Source: Coix lacryma-jobi var. lacryma-jobi (lineage: Eukaryota > Streptophyta > Magnoliopsida > Poales > Poaceae). Taken from it: DNA of 64,000 nucleotides. Of this stretch, positions 46,083-57,367 are shown piece after piece (positions within the stretch are counted from its first letter, which is position 1; each line of letters begins with the position of its first letter). A model generated the notes under the pieces. The model did no database searches, was not told the origin of the DNA, and saw only the letters and a list, made by a program, of their open reading frames with translations. The stretch covers positions 105,542,660 through 105,606,659 of the forward strand of contig CM019824.1 of NCBI GenBank assembly GCA_009763385.1, given 5' to 3'. The position numbers and the translations under genes are program-made.

Positions 46083-46345
46083 AGTCTGCCACTTGGCCCA
46101 CGGACTGTCCGGGCGTCGGGGTCCGACCGAGCAGTGGTCGTGCAGCCTTGACTGTTCTTGCCTCGGGTGACCGGCGGACAGTCCGCAGGTCAAAGTCGCG
46201 GACAGTCCGCGAGTCGTCCAGCAAGGGTTCAACAACCTTGCTGTTTTTGGTTTCTGCCGGCGGACAGTCCGCCAGTGAACTGCGGACAGTCCGCGCGGTA
46301 CCGCGGACAGTCCGGGGACCCCAGGGCCGGACAGTCCGGGAATTG
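46083..46345 (+). repeat. Cluster of GCGGACAGTCCGC palindromes in LTR of C
   Basis: About ten copies of GGACAGTCC or GGACTGTCC, most within GCGGACAGTCCGC, a perfect inverted repeat around one central base. It occupies the LTR position equivalent to the CATCGGACGCT and CCGGACGCGTCCGG clusters of the sister LTRs. Confidence 0.83.
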
Positions 46346-46772
46346 CCTGATTCTTCCGGTTTAGTGCGTTTGCTCTCCCGGCTTGTTCGCTGGTTTCCGG
46401 ACTTTTCGTTTGGCCCTGTAGTGGACCAAGGAACCTCTCTAGGTATCTTTGCTACTTGTTAGCATAGGTATTTAGGAGTTTCTCGACGTAGCCGTCTATT
46501 ACTCGTAGGGGAGCGTCATTTCTACGTCCGGGACTGGTTTAGGGGTTGTGTTCGAGCCGGAACTTTGGGAGTTTGGTTGCTTCTTCTTGGTGGTGCTCCG
46601 CTGTGATCCTAGGGATCATCCACCCTCTTCCAAGGGTCGTGAGCATCACGGTTTCGGTCGCCGTTTCTCGGGGTGATTTGTTTTGGGACATTGGCCAAAG
46701 TTTCTGAGAAGAATTTTTGAGCTCCCATTCACCCCCCTCTGGTTGCCTTGCTAGTGCTTTCAGGTCCTTCAA

Positions 46773-46784
46773 TGGTATCGGAGC
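46773..46784 (+). promoter_or_regulatory. Primer binding site of Sirevirus C
   Basis: TGGTATCGGAGC, one base after the LTR end; an initiator-Met tRNA match. Confidence 0.88.
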
Positions 46785-46832
46785 GGGTTAAGGATTCCAC
46801 CTTAGTGGTTCCAGATCCACAGAGAAGGCGAC

Positions 46833-46877
46833 ATGGATTGCGGCGTGGGCAAACCGCCGTTCTTTGATGGGACGAAC
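46833..46877 (+). CDS. gag: Gag of Sirevirus C, first codons before insertion of I
   Basis: ATG 46833 begins MDCGVGKPPFFDGTN. Element I then interrupts; the frame resumes after the second TSD copy, with the next codon at 62765. The start is 60 bp after the primer site and matches the start of gag in B. Confidence 0.85.
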
Positions 46878-49800
46878 TGCGGCGGAACCGACCTGGCGAT
46901 AAGAGCTCAAGTATTATCTTAGCCAAATCGTCTGACTTCGACTCATACTTGAACCCATATAACCCCGGTAGTCCGGAAATCACGAAGGATTTCTATCACC
47001 ATAACATACAGGATCGCATCGTTCAAGGTTACATTCGTAAAGATACATCACAGCGAAACGAAATCGAATTTAAAACATCAGAGTGCGGAATTTAAAACAG
47101 AGTTATTACAATATTGAGTTTAAAAGTGCGGAAGCTTGAATAAGTTTAAAACACGACCACAAAACACGTGGTCCAAATAAAACATTGTTTGATAAACCAA
47201 CTCAACACAAGTCATTCCTCCTTTTTAAGATAGTGTGCCACCAGTAGTCTAGTCCGGCAAAAGAAGGAGGAAAGCTTCTTGACGACCCTGCCCTGGGCCT
47301 ACTCCTCATCACCTTCCACTGGGTAGAGGCAGTGCTTACAATAGCCAAAGTAGACCTGGCCATCTGCAACAAACGGGATAAACCCTGAGTACGGGGATGT
47401 ACTCAGCTAGACTTACCCGTCTAACTGAAAATAAAAGACTCCAAGGGTATGCAAGGCTTTTGAGGTGGAGCTTGGATCTTTTAGTTGCGAAAGGCTCAAA
47501 TTCAGATAAGGGATAATTAATGATTATGATGAGTTGTTACTTTTAAACCTACTTCTTAGTTCTAGGTTACTACCTGTACTAGAGCACTCACTTGAATCTA
47601 ACAAACAATAATATAACCATATCCAGTTGACTTATCCACATTTTAGTTGAACCTTTAAACATCACATGGAGTTGTATCGTGGTGAAGCTCGCCATAGTTT
47701 CCCACTAACCGGGGGAGACGGCGACTCGAATCGAATTCCAAACCAGCTGGTGAAAGACCTTTAATACCAGCCCACACTTTCCCCGTCGGGTCCATGCATT
47801 GGGCAACCGCTCGACGCTTGTTCGTGGTGGTAATCGTCGCGGCTCAAGCACGGACCGCCCAATCAGAGTCTGGCGATGGCCTCACGCGGCAGATCGCAAC
47901 TTCCGTACTAGAGGGCACGACACGGGTTGAGACCGGCCCGAACAGCTTCTAACCGGCTTTGGGGTCGATGATTACGGCACCGACATATCCCTAAGTAAAA
48001 GGGCGCGTTCAAAAATGAACGAGGGCCAACATCGATACAAACCTATACGATCCAACGGATGAACTGCCCCAAGTTTCCAAACTTGTGCCCTGCCATCCCA
48101 TTGACCGTATTTCACTACAACTCAGGTTCTTTCCACGATAGCAAATATAGCCAACCGTGATCCGGTAAATACCCATCGGGGTATTACGGAAACATCCTTA
48201 ACTACTACTTTATTAAGCAGGCTAAGCAATTCTACATTATAAGCAGCAGTAGCAGGATAACAAGGCAGGTAATAATCAATAATCAAGGAATGGTAATGCA
48301 ACAAATAGGATTCAATCAACTCCTATACCTAATGCATCACAATATTAAAGGACTCAAGTAAATTAATTGCAAAAACTGGGAGACTTAGAATGCTCCGGGG
48401 CTTGCCTTGAGTGAAAACCGAGGCCTCGTGGGAGGGGCACTCGGGCAGGTTAGTGTCGTGGACGGGGTCGACTTCCTCTGGCTGCTGCAGCTCCTGGATC
48501 TCCGGCTCGGCGTTTAGCTCCTGCTCTTGGTGAAGCTCCGGCGGGGTCGATCCTATTGCGTGCGATGAATTTATAATTCAATAAATGCGGAAATAACTCT
48601 TGCAAACCAACAAAGCCAACTTGTTGAACCACTTTTAACATTGGGGCAATAACTCATTATTTCATAAAACAAAATCTGATTATTCAACTCTTTCTTATTT
48701 AATACATCAAAGGAAACTCAGATTTGAACTGCAAGTGTATTTTTCTGGGCTCAGAAAAATCCACAAAAATTCCAGAAGGTAAACCACACTTGCTGGACTC
48801 TACTGAACAAGTTTCAGCCAAAGATAAAATACAGAGCTGCAGATACAAAAATGACAAGCAAACTGCCTAAAAAAAGGTACTTTGAACTACAACCCTACTG
48901 TAAAAGAGTGCATAGCTCTATTTCCTATTTTCCCAGATTCTACTTCACATTTCATATTTATCCAGAAAGTTCCATGACCAGAACCATCATATATTTTCTT
49001 ACATGAATTTCTAAAGATCTATACAGAAAAGCACAGTTGTAAAGCAACTACAAATTTTTTTTTCCATAAAACAGATCAAGTTCATACTTTTCTTAGATTC
49101 TACAAGGCATACAGAGACTGTACAAATTTTTCCATATTTTATTTCAGCATATAAAACACCTTAACACTTATTCTAAGAAATCAGCAAAAAGAGACTTTTA
49201 ACTATAACAGTAACTTTTTCTACATAAACAGTGCATCATATATTTTTCACAGGTGCCAAACAGTATAATAAACTTACACAAAATTTTCCAGGAATTATCT
49301 CAACCAGAAAACACTTATAATCATTTATTTAAACAAAAGCATATAAACTGAAATAAATGAAAACAGTAAAATAAACTGCTATCAAAAATACATTCATATT
49401 TTCCATGATAGATCTATTATAAGAAAGCTAATAAAACTGGAAGCACTTCATTTGGATTTATAAAACAGGCTACACAAAAATAACAAGCATCTCTGGAAAT
49501 TAAACCAAAAAGAAAAACATTTAACTTCTCCCGGCTGGCTTGCGAGAACTCGGTCTATGGACCGGTAAGGGGCTGACGCGCGGGACCCGTGGGTCAGCAG
49601 AACCCATTCGGGCTCGGGCGCACGGCGGAAAGCGAATCGGCCGAGGCTGGGCTCGACGAAACCGCGGCCGATGGCCGGCTCGGGCGAATCGGAAGAACGC
49701 ACGCTCGTCCGAGGCCCGGCTCGCGGCTCGGGCGAGACGGAACACGCACGCCCGTCCGAGGCCGAACTCGGGGCTCGGGCGAGACGGAACACAGGCGCGC

Positions 49801-51557
49801 CCGTCCGAGGCCGAACTCGGGGGCTCGGGCGAGACGGAACACAGGCGCGCCCGTCCGAGGCCGAACTCGGGGCTCGGGCGAGACGGAACACAGGGGAGGG
49901 ATTGGTCCGGCGATTTCTCGCCGTCGGTGAGGTCGCCGGCGCGGAGGCTGGGGCTGGGGCCCTGGGACTCGTCTCCACGAGGCGCATCCGGCGGTACGGT
50001 GGTTGGCCAGCGCACGGCCGTAGCGTGCCGGCGGCGAGCGGCAGCGCACGGCGGCGGCGGCATCGCGCGGCTACGCCGTTTCCGGCGGTCGCCGGCTAAA
50101 TTGGCGGGCGTGTGTGAGACTCAGTGAACCTAGAGGGGAGTCCTAGGGGTGATGGTTTGGCCGGAGGTGCGCTGGTGCGTGCTGGCCACGTGTGAGGTCC
50201 GCGATGGCGGCAATGGCGCTCGGCCGTGGTGAACAGAGAGATAGGGAACGATAGCGTTAGGGCTAGTTGGTGTTCTCACCTTGCCTTGGCTTGGCGAAGC
50301 TGGAGGAGGAAGAAGGGAGGCGGTGGAGCTCGGGTCGGGGACGAACGGCTCCGGGCTCCGAGCGGCGCTGAATGCTTCCGCGGCGGGGCTCTTCGGACTT
50401 CGCGTCGGTGGTGGAGCTGGCGGATGGCGGGGGTGTGCGCACCGTGTGTACGAGACGAAGGCGGGGCAGTGGCCGGGTTAATCGGGCGGGGTGGAGGTGG
50501 TGACTGAAATTTGGGAAGGGCCTTGCGGCGGTGGTTGCAGTGAGCGAGGGAGAGTGCTCAGTTCGCTTCGCGCGCGGGTGAGAGTGGGGAGCGAGAGCGA
50601 GAGTGAGTGTGCGGGTGGTGAGGGAGTGGGAGTGGGAGAGGCGCTCGGGCTTTTGCCCGGCGGAGCGGGAGGGGCGGCCGGTCGTGGCGGGGACCACAGC
50701 GGCTCGTCGGCGAGGCGATGACAGGCGGGCGCGGAGCAGGAGTGGGCAAGCGGATTGCTTGCTTGCGGCCGGTGGAAGAGAATCGGAAGGGGACGGGTGA
50801 CGGGAGATTTGCGCAGGCTCGCGCGGCTAACGCAGCCACGCGGCGGCTTCGGCGAGGAGGGGGGCAGCGGAGTGCCGGGCACGGAGAGCGGCAGAGGCGA
50901 GGCGGCTGCGAGGGCCGAGCGCGATAGCTTGCGTGTCCGCGCGGGCACGATCGGGCGAGGAGTGGGGGAAGCGGTATGGAGCAGGAGATGGTAGCCACAT
51001 GGGCTATCGGCGGCGTACGCGCGGCGGCGATCGGCTGACTTGCGCGTGCGCACGGCGGACGCGCGGGAGCAGCGCGGGCGAAGCGCTGGGGCTACGCGGC
51101 TGGGCTGGGCCGAGAGGCTGGTTGGCTGGCGCTGCGCGTGCGGGGCGCGGGCGAGGCTGGGTGCGGCGCGGCTAGTGGGCCGAAAGGCCGGTTGGGCCGA
51201 AGGGTTGGCGCCGGGAAAGAAAATTATTCTTTTTCTTTTTCCAGAAAATTTCCAAAGTTTGACTTCTCAAAAACAGTTTGAAAAACTCCAAACCAGGCTT
51301 GACCCAAATATAAAAGTTGCTCAAAATATTTTTCTCTACAACTTTCATATAGAACACTTTTTCTGAAAACCATTTTATAAATCTCCTCAAGAATAAAGCC
51401 AAAATCAAAGCATCAAGTCAAATAGAAATCCAATTTCAAATAAACAACAAAAGATCAAAGGCATACTTATACACATGAAATGATGCAATGCATTGCTTAT
51501 GCTTTCTTAGTGGCTAATTGCAGTGCCTAATGCAGTGCTTGACACTAGGGTGTCACA
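46878..51557 (-). repeat. 3' LTR of chromovirus I
   Basis: 4680 bp. The plus-strand left half (46878-49500) is AT-rich. The right part (49530-51200) is strongly GC-rich with a minisatellite at 49690-49890 and the splice donor at 50280. It ends GGTGTCACA at 51557. Confidence 0.93.
49690..49890 (-). repeat. Minisatellite in 3' LTR of I
   Basis: Four tandem units of about 48-50 bp with the constant GGCTCGGGCGAGACGGAACA and GAGGCCGAACTCGG. Present in both LTRs of I (second copy 60900-61105) and not seen in the LTR of H. Confidence 0.85.
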
Positions 51558-51571
51558 GCCCTTCCCCCCTT
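51558..51571 (-). promoter_or_regulatory. Polypurine tract of chromovirus I
   Basis: The minus strand reads AAGGGGGGAAGGGC directly before the 3' LTR (TGTGACACC). Confidence 0.87.
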
Positions 51572-51592
51572 AAAGAAATCTCGTCCCGAGAT

Positions 51593-52079
51593 TTAAGTTA
51601 CGTACCAATCTTTATAAAAAGCGGGGTAGTTTATGCTTAGGTACCTCGGTTCCCATGTAGCATCGTTGGGTCCGTGATTACTCCAGAGAATCTTGTAAGT
51701 CTTCACTGTTCGGTTACGAGTCTCTCGAGTCTTGGTATCTAAAATCTCCTTAGGTTGTTCGTAGTACTCCAGATCTGATCTGATCGTGACATCCGGGACT
51801 CGAACTTCCTCTTGTTCGGGAACTCGAAGGCACTTCTTCAGCTGTGATGTGGAACACTGGGAAAACTGCACTCATCACTGGGGGTAACTGTACTTCATAT
51901 GCCACTTTTCCCTTCTTTGCTATGATCTGTAAGGTCCCACATATCGAGGTGCTAGCTTCTTTTTAATTCCAAAGCGTTGGACCTTCTCATAGGTGAAACC
52001 TTGAGATACACATAGTCTCCAACTTGAAATTCCAAAGGTCTCCTTCGGGTGTCAGCATAACTCTTTTGTCGAGACTGTG
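51593..52079 (-). pseudogene. pol: Chromodomain and integrase C-terminus of I
   Basis: The last readable 92 codons (51871-51593) hold EYYEQPKEILDTKTRETRN, VKTYKILWSNH and ATWEPRYL. This is the C-terminal chromodomain-like module of Tekay-group integrases, which in related elements contributes to targeting methylated-H3 chromatin. The stretch 51872-52079 between it and the integrase core is in another frame. Ends YKDWYVT. Confidence 0.82.
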
Positions 52080-53206
52080 CTACCTGATATGTTGCTGTAC
52101 TGTTTGCACAATTTCCTCGGCATCTTTTACATAATCGGACCCATAGAATCCTCGATCTCCAGACTCAACCCAATTTACTGGGGTTCTGCATCTTCGTCCA
52201 TATAGAACCTCAAAAGGTGCCATTTTTATACTTTCTTGATAACTGTTATTATATGAAAACTCAGCAAGGGGTAACCATTTCTCCCATGACTCTCCTGAAG
52301 ACAAGACACAAGCTCTCAGGATATCTTCTAGAATCTGATTTACTCTCTCCGTTTGCCCTGCGGTTTGGGGGTGGTAGGCGGAACTTCTTACCAACTTGGT
52401 TCCTAATTCCTTGTGCAACTGTTCCCAAAAACGTGCTATGAACTGGGGTCCTCTATCAGAGACAATCCTTTTTGGAATCCCATGCAATCTCAAGATATTC
52501 TGTATGTACAGGTCTGCATACTGATGCGGTCGGTGGGTAGTTTTGACTGGTATGAAGTGAGCCACTTTAGATAACCGATCCACAATAACCCAAATCGAAT
52601 CATTCCCTTTTTGAGTAGTGGGAAGACCTGTGATAAAGTCCATACTGATCTCTTCCCATTTCCACTCTGGAATCGATAACGGTTGTAATAGTCGGGGGGT
52701 TTCAGATGTATTGCCTTTACTCTGCAACAAGTATCACATCTGGCGACATAGGCTGCAACTTCTTTCTTCATCTTTGACCACCAATATCTGGTTTTCAAAT
52801 CCTGATACATCTTACTACTTCCTGGGTGGATAGACAACTTTGAATTGTGAGCTTCACCCAGAATTCTTCCTTTCAGCTCTGCATCCTTAGGAACGACTAA
52901 CCTCTGGTTATACCACAAGATTCCCTGATTATCAGTCCTGAAGTTCAAAGAACTATTGGTTTCTAACCTCTTCTTTATCTGACAGATTTCTGCATCGGAC
53001 TTCTGTCTCTCGATGATGTCACTTTCTAAGGTGCACTGAAGAGTGATATTGTTTAACATGACAGGGTGCATAAGATTAAATCCATCTTCCAACAGTGGTT
53101 GTAGAGAGTTGCAATGAGTCTTGCGACTCAAGGCATCAGCTACAACATTCGCTTTCCAGGGTGGTAATGCACTTCCAGGTTGTAATCCTTTATTAATTCT
53201 AACCAT
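52080..53206 (-). pseudogene. pol: Integrase of I: zinc domain and catalytic core
   Basis: An H-H-C-C zinc domain (EAHNSKLSIHPGSSKMYQDL; ARCDTCCRVKA) is followed, after a frameshift near 52700, by a complete core. This has SMDFITGLP with the first Asp, IVSDRGPQF with the second, and QTERVNQILEDILR with the catalytic Glu. The core alone is open for 216 codons. It would join element DNA to the host chromosome. Confidence 0.88.
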
Positions 53207-54350
53207 CTTCTCTGCCTCATGTTCAACTCCGGCTGGGTGAAGATATACTTCAGACTTTTATGATCCGTGTACACATGACATAGATTTCCCATAAGGTAAT
53301 GTCTCCAAATCTTGAGTGCATGCACGACGGCTGCTAATTCCAAATCATGAGTGGGGTAATTCTCTTCGTGTGGTCTCAACTGACGAGAAGCATAGGCGAT
53401 AACTCTTCCATTTGCATGAGTACACATCCGAGTCCAACCTTAGATGCGTCACAAAACACATCAAAAGGTTCCTCCAAGTTTGGCTGAGCCAAAACTGGTG
53501 CGGAAGTCAACAACGTTCGCAGAGTGCGGAAAGCTGTTTCACACTCTGGAGTCCATTCGAACTTCTTGTTCTTCTGTGTCAAACGGGTCATAGGCTTGGC
53601 TATTCTTGAAAAATCCGGAATAAACCGACGGTAATATCCTGCCAAACCTAAGAAGCTGCGAACCTCGTGTACGGTGGTAGGTGCTTGCCAATCCATAACT
53701 TCCTGTACTTTAGAAGGGTCTACGGAGATTCCTTCCTCCGAAAGGATATGACCAAGGAAAAGTACCTTCTTCAACCAAAACTCACACTTACTGAACTTAG
53801 CATACAACTTATGCTCTCTAAGTCGGGTCAGAACAACTTGTAGATGCTCAGCATGATCCTTCTCATTCTCAGAGTATACCAAAATATCATCGATGAACAC
53901 TACGACAAACTTGTCCAACTCTGGCATGAAGACGGAATTCATCAGGTACATGAAATGTGCCGGTGCATTAGTCAACCCAAAAGACATAACCAGATACTCG
54001 TACAGTCCATATCTAGTAGAGAAAGCTGTTTTCGGTATGTCCTCACGTCTGATCTTGATCTGATGGTAACCTGACCTCAGGTCGATTTTGGAGAACACTT
54101 TTGCTTTAGACAACTGATCAAACAAGACGTCAATCCGGGGTAAGGGGGTACTTGTTCTTTATAGTTACTGTATTAAGCGGCCTATAATCCACACACATCC
54201 TCAGAGTCTTATCTTCTTTTTCACAAAGATAGCGGGACATCCCCAAGGACGACGAACTAGGGCGTATCAAACCTTTATCCAAAAGCTCTTGCAATTGAAT
54301 CTTAAGCTCTGCTAACTTTGGCGTGCATTCTATACGGTCTTCGTGATACG
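53140..54350 (-). pseudogene. pol: Reverse transcriptase and RNase H of I
   Basis: RT: an N-terminal part in a broken frame (about 54350-54130), then 249 open codons with KIDLRSGYHQIKI, SFGLTNAPAHFMYLMN and the FIDDILVYS active site. RNase H follows in another frame from 53427: ANGRVIAYASRQLRPHEENY, VYTDHKSLKYIFTQ and RRWLELIKDY. The shift between them is near 53410-53420. All catalytic Asp residues of the RT (SKIDL, IDD) are visible. These domains copy RNA into DNA. Confidence 0.9.
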
Positions 54351-55010
54351 GGTGCCGTTCCAGGGATTAACTCGATAGCAAACTCCACATCCCTATCTGG
54401 CGGTAGTCCAGGCAACTCATCAGGAAAAACATCTGGAAACTCACATACTACTGGAATCTCAGCTATCTGTTTGCCGTGACATTGAACAATACTCCGATCT
54501 CATGGGGGTTTCGAGTAACTTGAACCTGAAAAGAAGATCCATTCCTGGGACTAACCATGGACACTATTCTCTCTGCGGTGTCTAGATTAACCTTCCATAG
54601 TTTCATCAACCCATACCCAAGATTACATCCAGACTAGACCAGGAATGACTATGGGGTCCACTATGGCCTTTTTATCCCCAAAGGTCATTCTACTCCTTTA
54701 GCCATTTTTCGCGCGGAGAGAACGGCTCCGGCGGAACTTATCTGATATCCCCGGTCTAACTCTATCAACTCAAGATTACTTCTCAAAACAAAATTCTCAC
54801 TTATGAAAGAATGTGATGCTCCAGAATCAAACAACACAACTGCGGGGCATTGATTAACAAGAAACGTAACCAGCGGTGACAGGCTTCTCCTTCTGGCACT
54901 TCTTCCACAGTGGTGTGGGTGCACATGAACCGGTACGAGCTGGGGCTGAGTGTACTGCTTCTTCGGTCGAGGGCACTGACGTGACAGGTGTCCGGTTTGA
55001 CCACAGTTGT
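54351..55010 (-). pseudogene. pol: Protease region and zinc knuckle of I
   Basis: YNCGQTGHLSRQCP (about 55008-54970) is a gag zinc knuckle whose first Cys is not present in this frame. It is followed by TFLVNQCPAVVLFDSGASHS with the aspartic protease DSGA motif (about 54828) and FISENF. The frame breaks at 54685. The combination of a short linker and VVLFDSGASHSFIS is typical of the Tekay group. Confidence 0.85.
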
Positions 55011-56010
55011 ATGCATGGGCCAATTACGTACGGAGTCCTGGGACCTGCTGCATTTCCTGCACTTGCTCTTGTTTTGCATCATGGGGGCGGTGTAGGGCTT
55101 CTGGAAACTAGGACGGGGACGGTTGGTGGTGATCTTTCTTCTGTGGGGGACGGTACCTTGCTCCAGTGACAGGCGGGCGGTACGGGGCGCGTGCTCCGAA
55201 AAGTGGTCCTCTGCTGGGCGAACCTCCTTCGTTCGCACGACGGCGTGTCTCTATTGCTAGCCGCTGTCATTGGCCTCTTGGTTGAGACAGTCACTGACGA
55301 AGTCACTAAAGGTGGTGCGGTGACTGTTACCCATCTTGGATAGCATTGTGGATTCATGCCACGCTTGAAACTGGCAATCTTCTTGGCCTCAGTATTTACA
55401 AAACCTGGGGCATAGCGAGCCAGATTGTTGAAGCTGTGGAGGTACTCTGATACGACCTGGTCCCCCTGGGACAACCTCATGAACTCGGCAATCTTCATTT
55501 CCATCAGACCACTAGGGATGTAGTGGTTGCGCATAGCAGTAGAGAATTGATCCCAAGTAACACGTGCATTAGCTGGCAGAGATGCACGGTACTGGTCCCC
55601 ACAAACCTGCGGGTCCTTCCAACATGTGAGCGGCATACTCCGCTTTAAGCTCTTCGTCAGACGAAGCAGACGGAACTTCTGTGTGATAGAGTTGAGCCAT
55701 TCATCAGCTTCGAGCGGCTCGGTGGCTTCCTTGAACACTGGAGGACGAGTGTCCAAGAAGTCACGGTAGGAGCTATACTGGTTGGGCTCTCCGGGCCTTG
55801 GCGCTGCTGATGCTGTTTGCGCGGTGTTGTTGGCGATGTTGCGGAGGGTGGCCTCCATGTGCCTCTGCATTTCTTCCATGTTCCTTTGGCTACCTAGGAC
55901 TGTCCAAAGAACGCTTCAGGCGTCATTGGCGGCGGCGGGGGAGGTGGCAAGTTCTCCTCCGGTCCTGCTCCCTGCCCACGCTGGCTGCGGGTGTGTGCCG
56001 GCATCTGCAT
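55011..56010 (-). pseudogene. gag: Gag of chromovirus I
   Basis: ATG 56010 opens MQMPAHTRSQRGQG and a Pro-rich stretch, then stops at a TAG around 55900. From 55879 another frame gives the gag core: PPVFKEATEPLEADEWLN, FRLLRLT, ARVTWDQFSTAMRNHYIP, EYLHSFNNLARYAPGFVNT and KKIASFKRGMNP. These blocks are standard for Tekay-type gag. A further shift near 55620 and another near 55290 follow. Most breaks are one-base events. Confidence 0.87.
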
Positions 56011-56330
56011 ATCCCATTGATAAGCAATCATTAGGTGATGTTACACCCGATCATGAATAAATACTGTGCTGTACATAAATTCGGAAATTTAGCACACGTC
56101 CAAGTATAATTACTCATTTCCATACAACATCACAGAATAATCGCTTGGAATTAGACATGCAAACGACGGATTTCCATAAAAGAGGTGCCGATCGAAGTCC
56201 GGACTTTGTCCAAAAGCCATTACATGCCATCATAAGTTAAACATAAAACCATCACATGTTTGGATCATTACATCACTTAGCGAGCAAGCTCAAGCTATAC
56301 AAAAGAAAACGATCCCTAACAAACTAGCGC
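56011..56330 (-). other. Spacer between accessory ORF and gag of I
   Basis: 320 bp without an ORF, matching 4581-4863 in H. It could hold signals for gag translation or splicing; none is clear. Confidence 0.55.
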
Positions 56331-57351
56331 TCAGGGATCTCCAGCGGCGGATGCGGCGTCCTCGATGTCAACATCGATCATAGGCTCATCTGCATGAGCC
56401 TCCTCTGGTGGGGCGTCGGGACCAAGAACCTCTCCGTCCTGGGGATCTGGGGCTCTGCTGCGGGAGCTGCTGGTGCTGCTGCCTCCTGTGCTGCATGATG
56501 GAACTCATGGACGGCCTCATGGAGCTGCTCGATGTAGGCCTGCTGTCCATGGATCTGCTGAATCAAAGATGGCTCCCTCTCTGAGCTGGTCGAGCGCGGT
56601 GCGGGCCTCATCTCTCTGAAGAGCGTGTCAGGTACATCTGCTCGGCGACTGTCCTGGCGGTAGACTGGCTGTGCTGCTGCTGTGGCGCGGGCGTCGTCAC
56701 GCTCTAGAGTGAGCTGCTGAATCCTCTCCTGCAGACGAGTCACCTCGGCGTCAAAGTCCTGCTGAAGTCTATCCTTGTTCTGATAGGTGGCGGTGAGAGT
56801 GAAGGACACGCTCTCGAGAGTGCGCTCCAAGCTCTCACATACACCCAACAGAGCTCCAGTGGCGCTCATCGCAGGTGTCTCGCAGTAGAAACGCTCCTCA
56901 GGGCTCCCTGTCAAGGCTGACTCTGGAGTCTGCTTCCAGCGCAATGGGAAAAGTGATCCACGGGGAAACACTCCTGCCATCGCACTGGCTAAGTCGGCGG
57001 GGAAACGGGCGATGATATCCTTCAGCACACGATATGCTGCCCTGTTAGCTCCATCCTTGGCACACGTGCCTCTGGTGATCTCTGTCCATCCTGTCCAGTG
57101 GGGCTTAGCAGGTAGAGCCTTGACCTTGATCTCCACCATGACCAAGGAATCCTGCCCGTAAATCTCCTTCTGCCTGAGTATCTGGGCTCCTGTCCTTCCT
57201 CGTAGCCAACGGCCTGCAAAATCCTCCAAAGGATAGTCGGCAACCCGAAGTAGGACAAGAACGTCCTCCGGGTCAGCTTGGTGGCCAAGCGGTGACGCGG
57301 AACTCCTCTGCCTCCGGTGGCCTTGCGAGCAGTCAACTTGGTTCGGGCCAT
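56331..57351 (-). pseudogene. H3-tail-like accessory ORF of I (frameshifted)
   Basis: ATG 57351, the first ORF after the leader. Residues 1-28 begin MARTKLTARKATGG, followed after a few residues by LATK. They align with the first 27 residues of mature histone H3 with one inserted residue, keeping the equivalents of K4, R8, K9, T11, R17 and K23. Residues 37-117 (LPTILWRILQAVGY; LVMVEIKVKAL; TCAKDGANRAAYRVLKDI) have the order and key positions of a dsRNA-binding domain. Coiled coil (ATYQNKDRLQQDFDAEV onward), a second heptad-like segment and an acidic end (DEPMIDVDIEDAA) follow, with TGA at 56331-56333. A one-base loss near 57174 and another near 56450 break the frame. No homologue known to me by function. 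Confidence 0.78.
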
Positions 57352-57367
57352 CTGTAGAAGCAAAAAG
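57352..57367 (-). promoter_or_regulatory. Putative 3' splice acceptor directly before the H3-tail-like ATG
   Basis: The minus strand reads TTTTTGCTTCTACAG/ATG: a pyrimidine tract and CAG ending one base before the start codon. Element H has TTTGTTTCTATAG/ATG at the same place. Confidence 0.6.

Larger units (their letters stand above)
44588..46771 (+). repeat. 5' LTR of Sirevirus C
   Basis: 2184 bp from TGCGGATAC to GGTCCTTCA. A hairpin array lies at 45030-45297 and a palindrome cluster at 46083-46345. Confidence 0.92.

Noticed and set aside
49690..49890. Regular repeats that could suggest a CRISPR array
   Set aside because: Tandem minisatellite without unique spacers, in an LTR of a plant retrotransposon.
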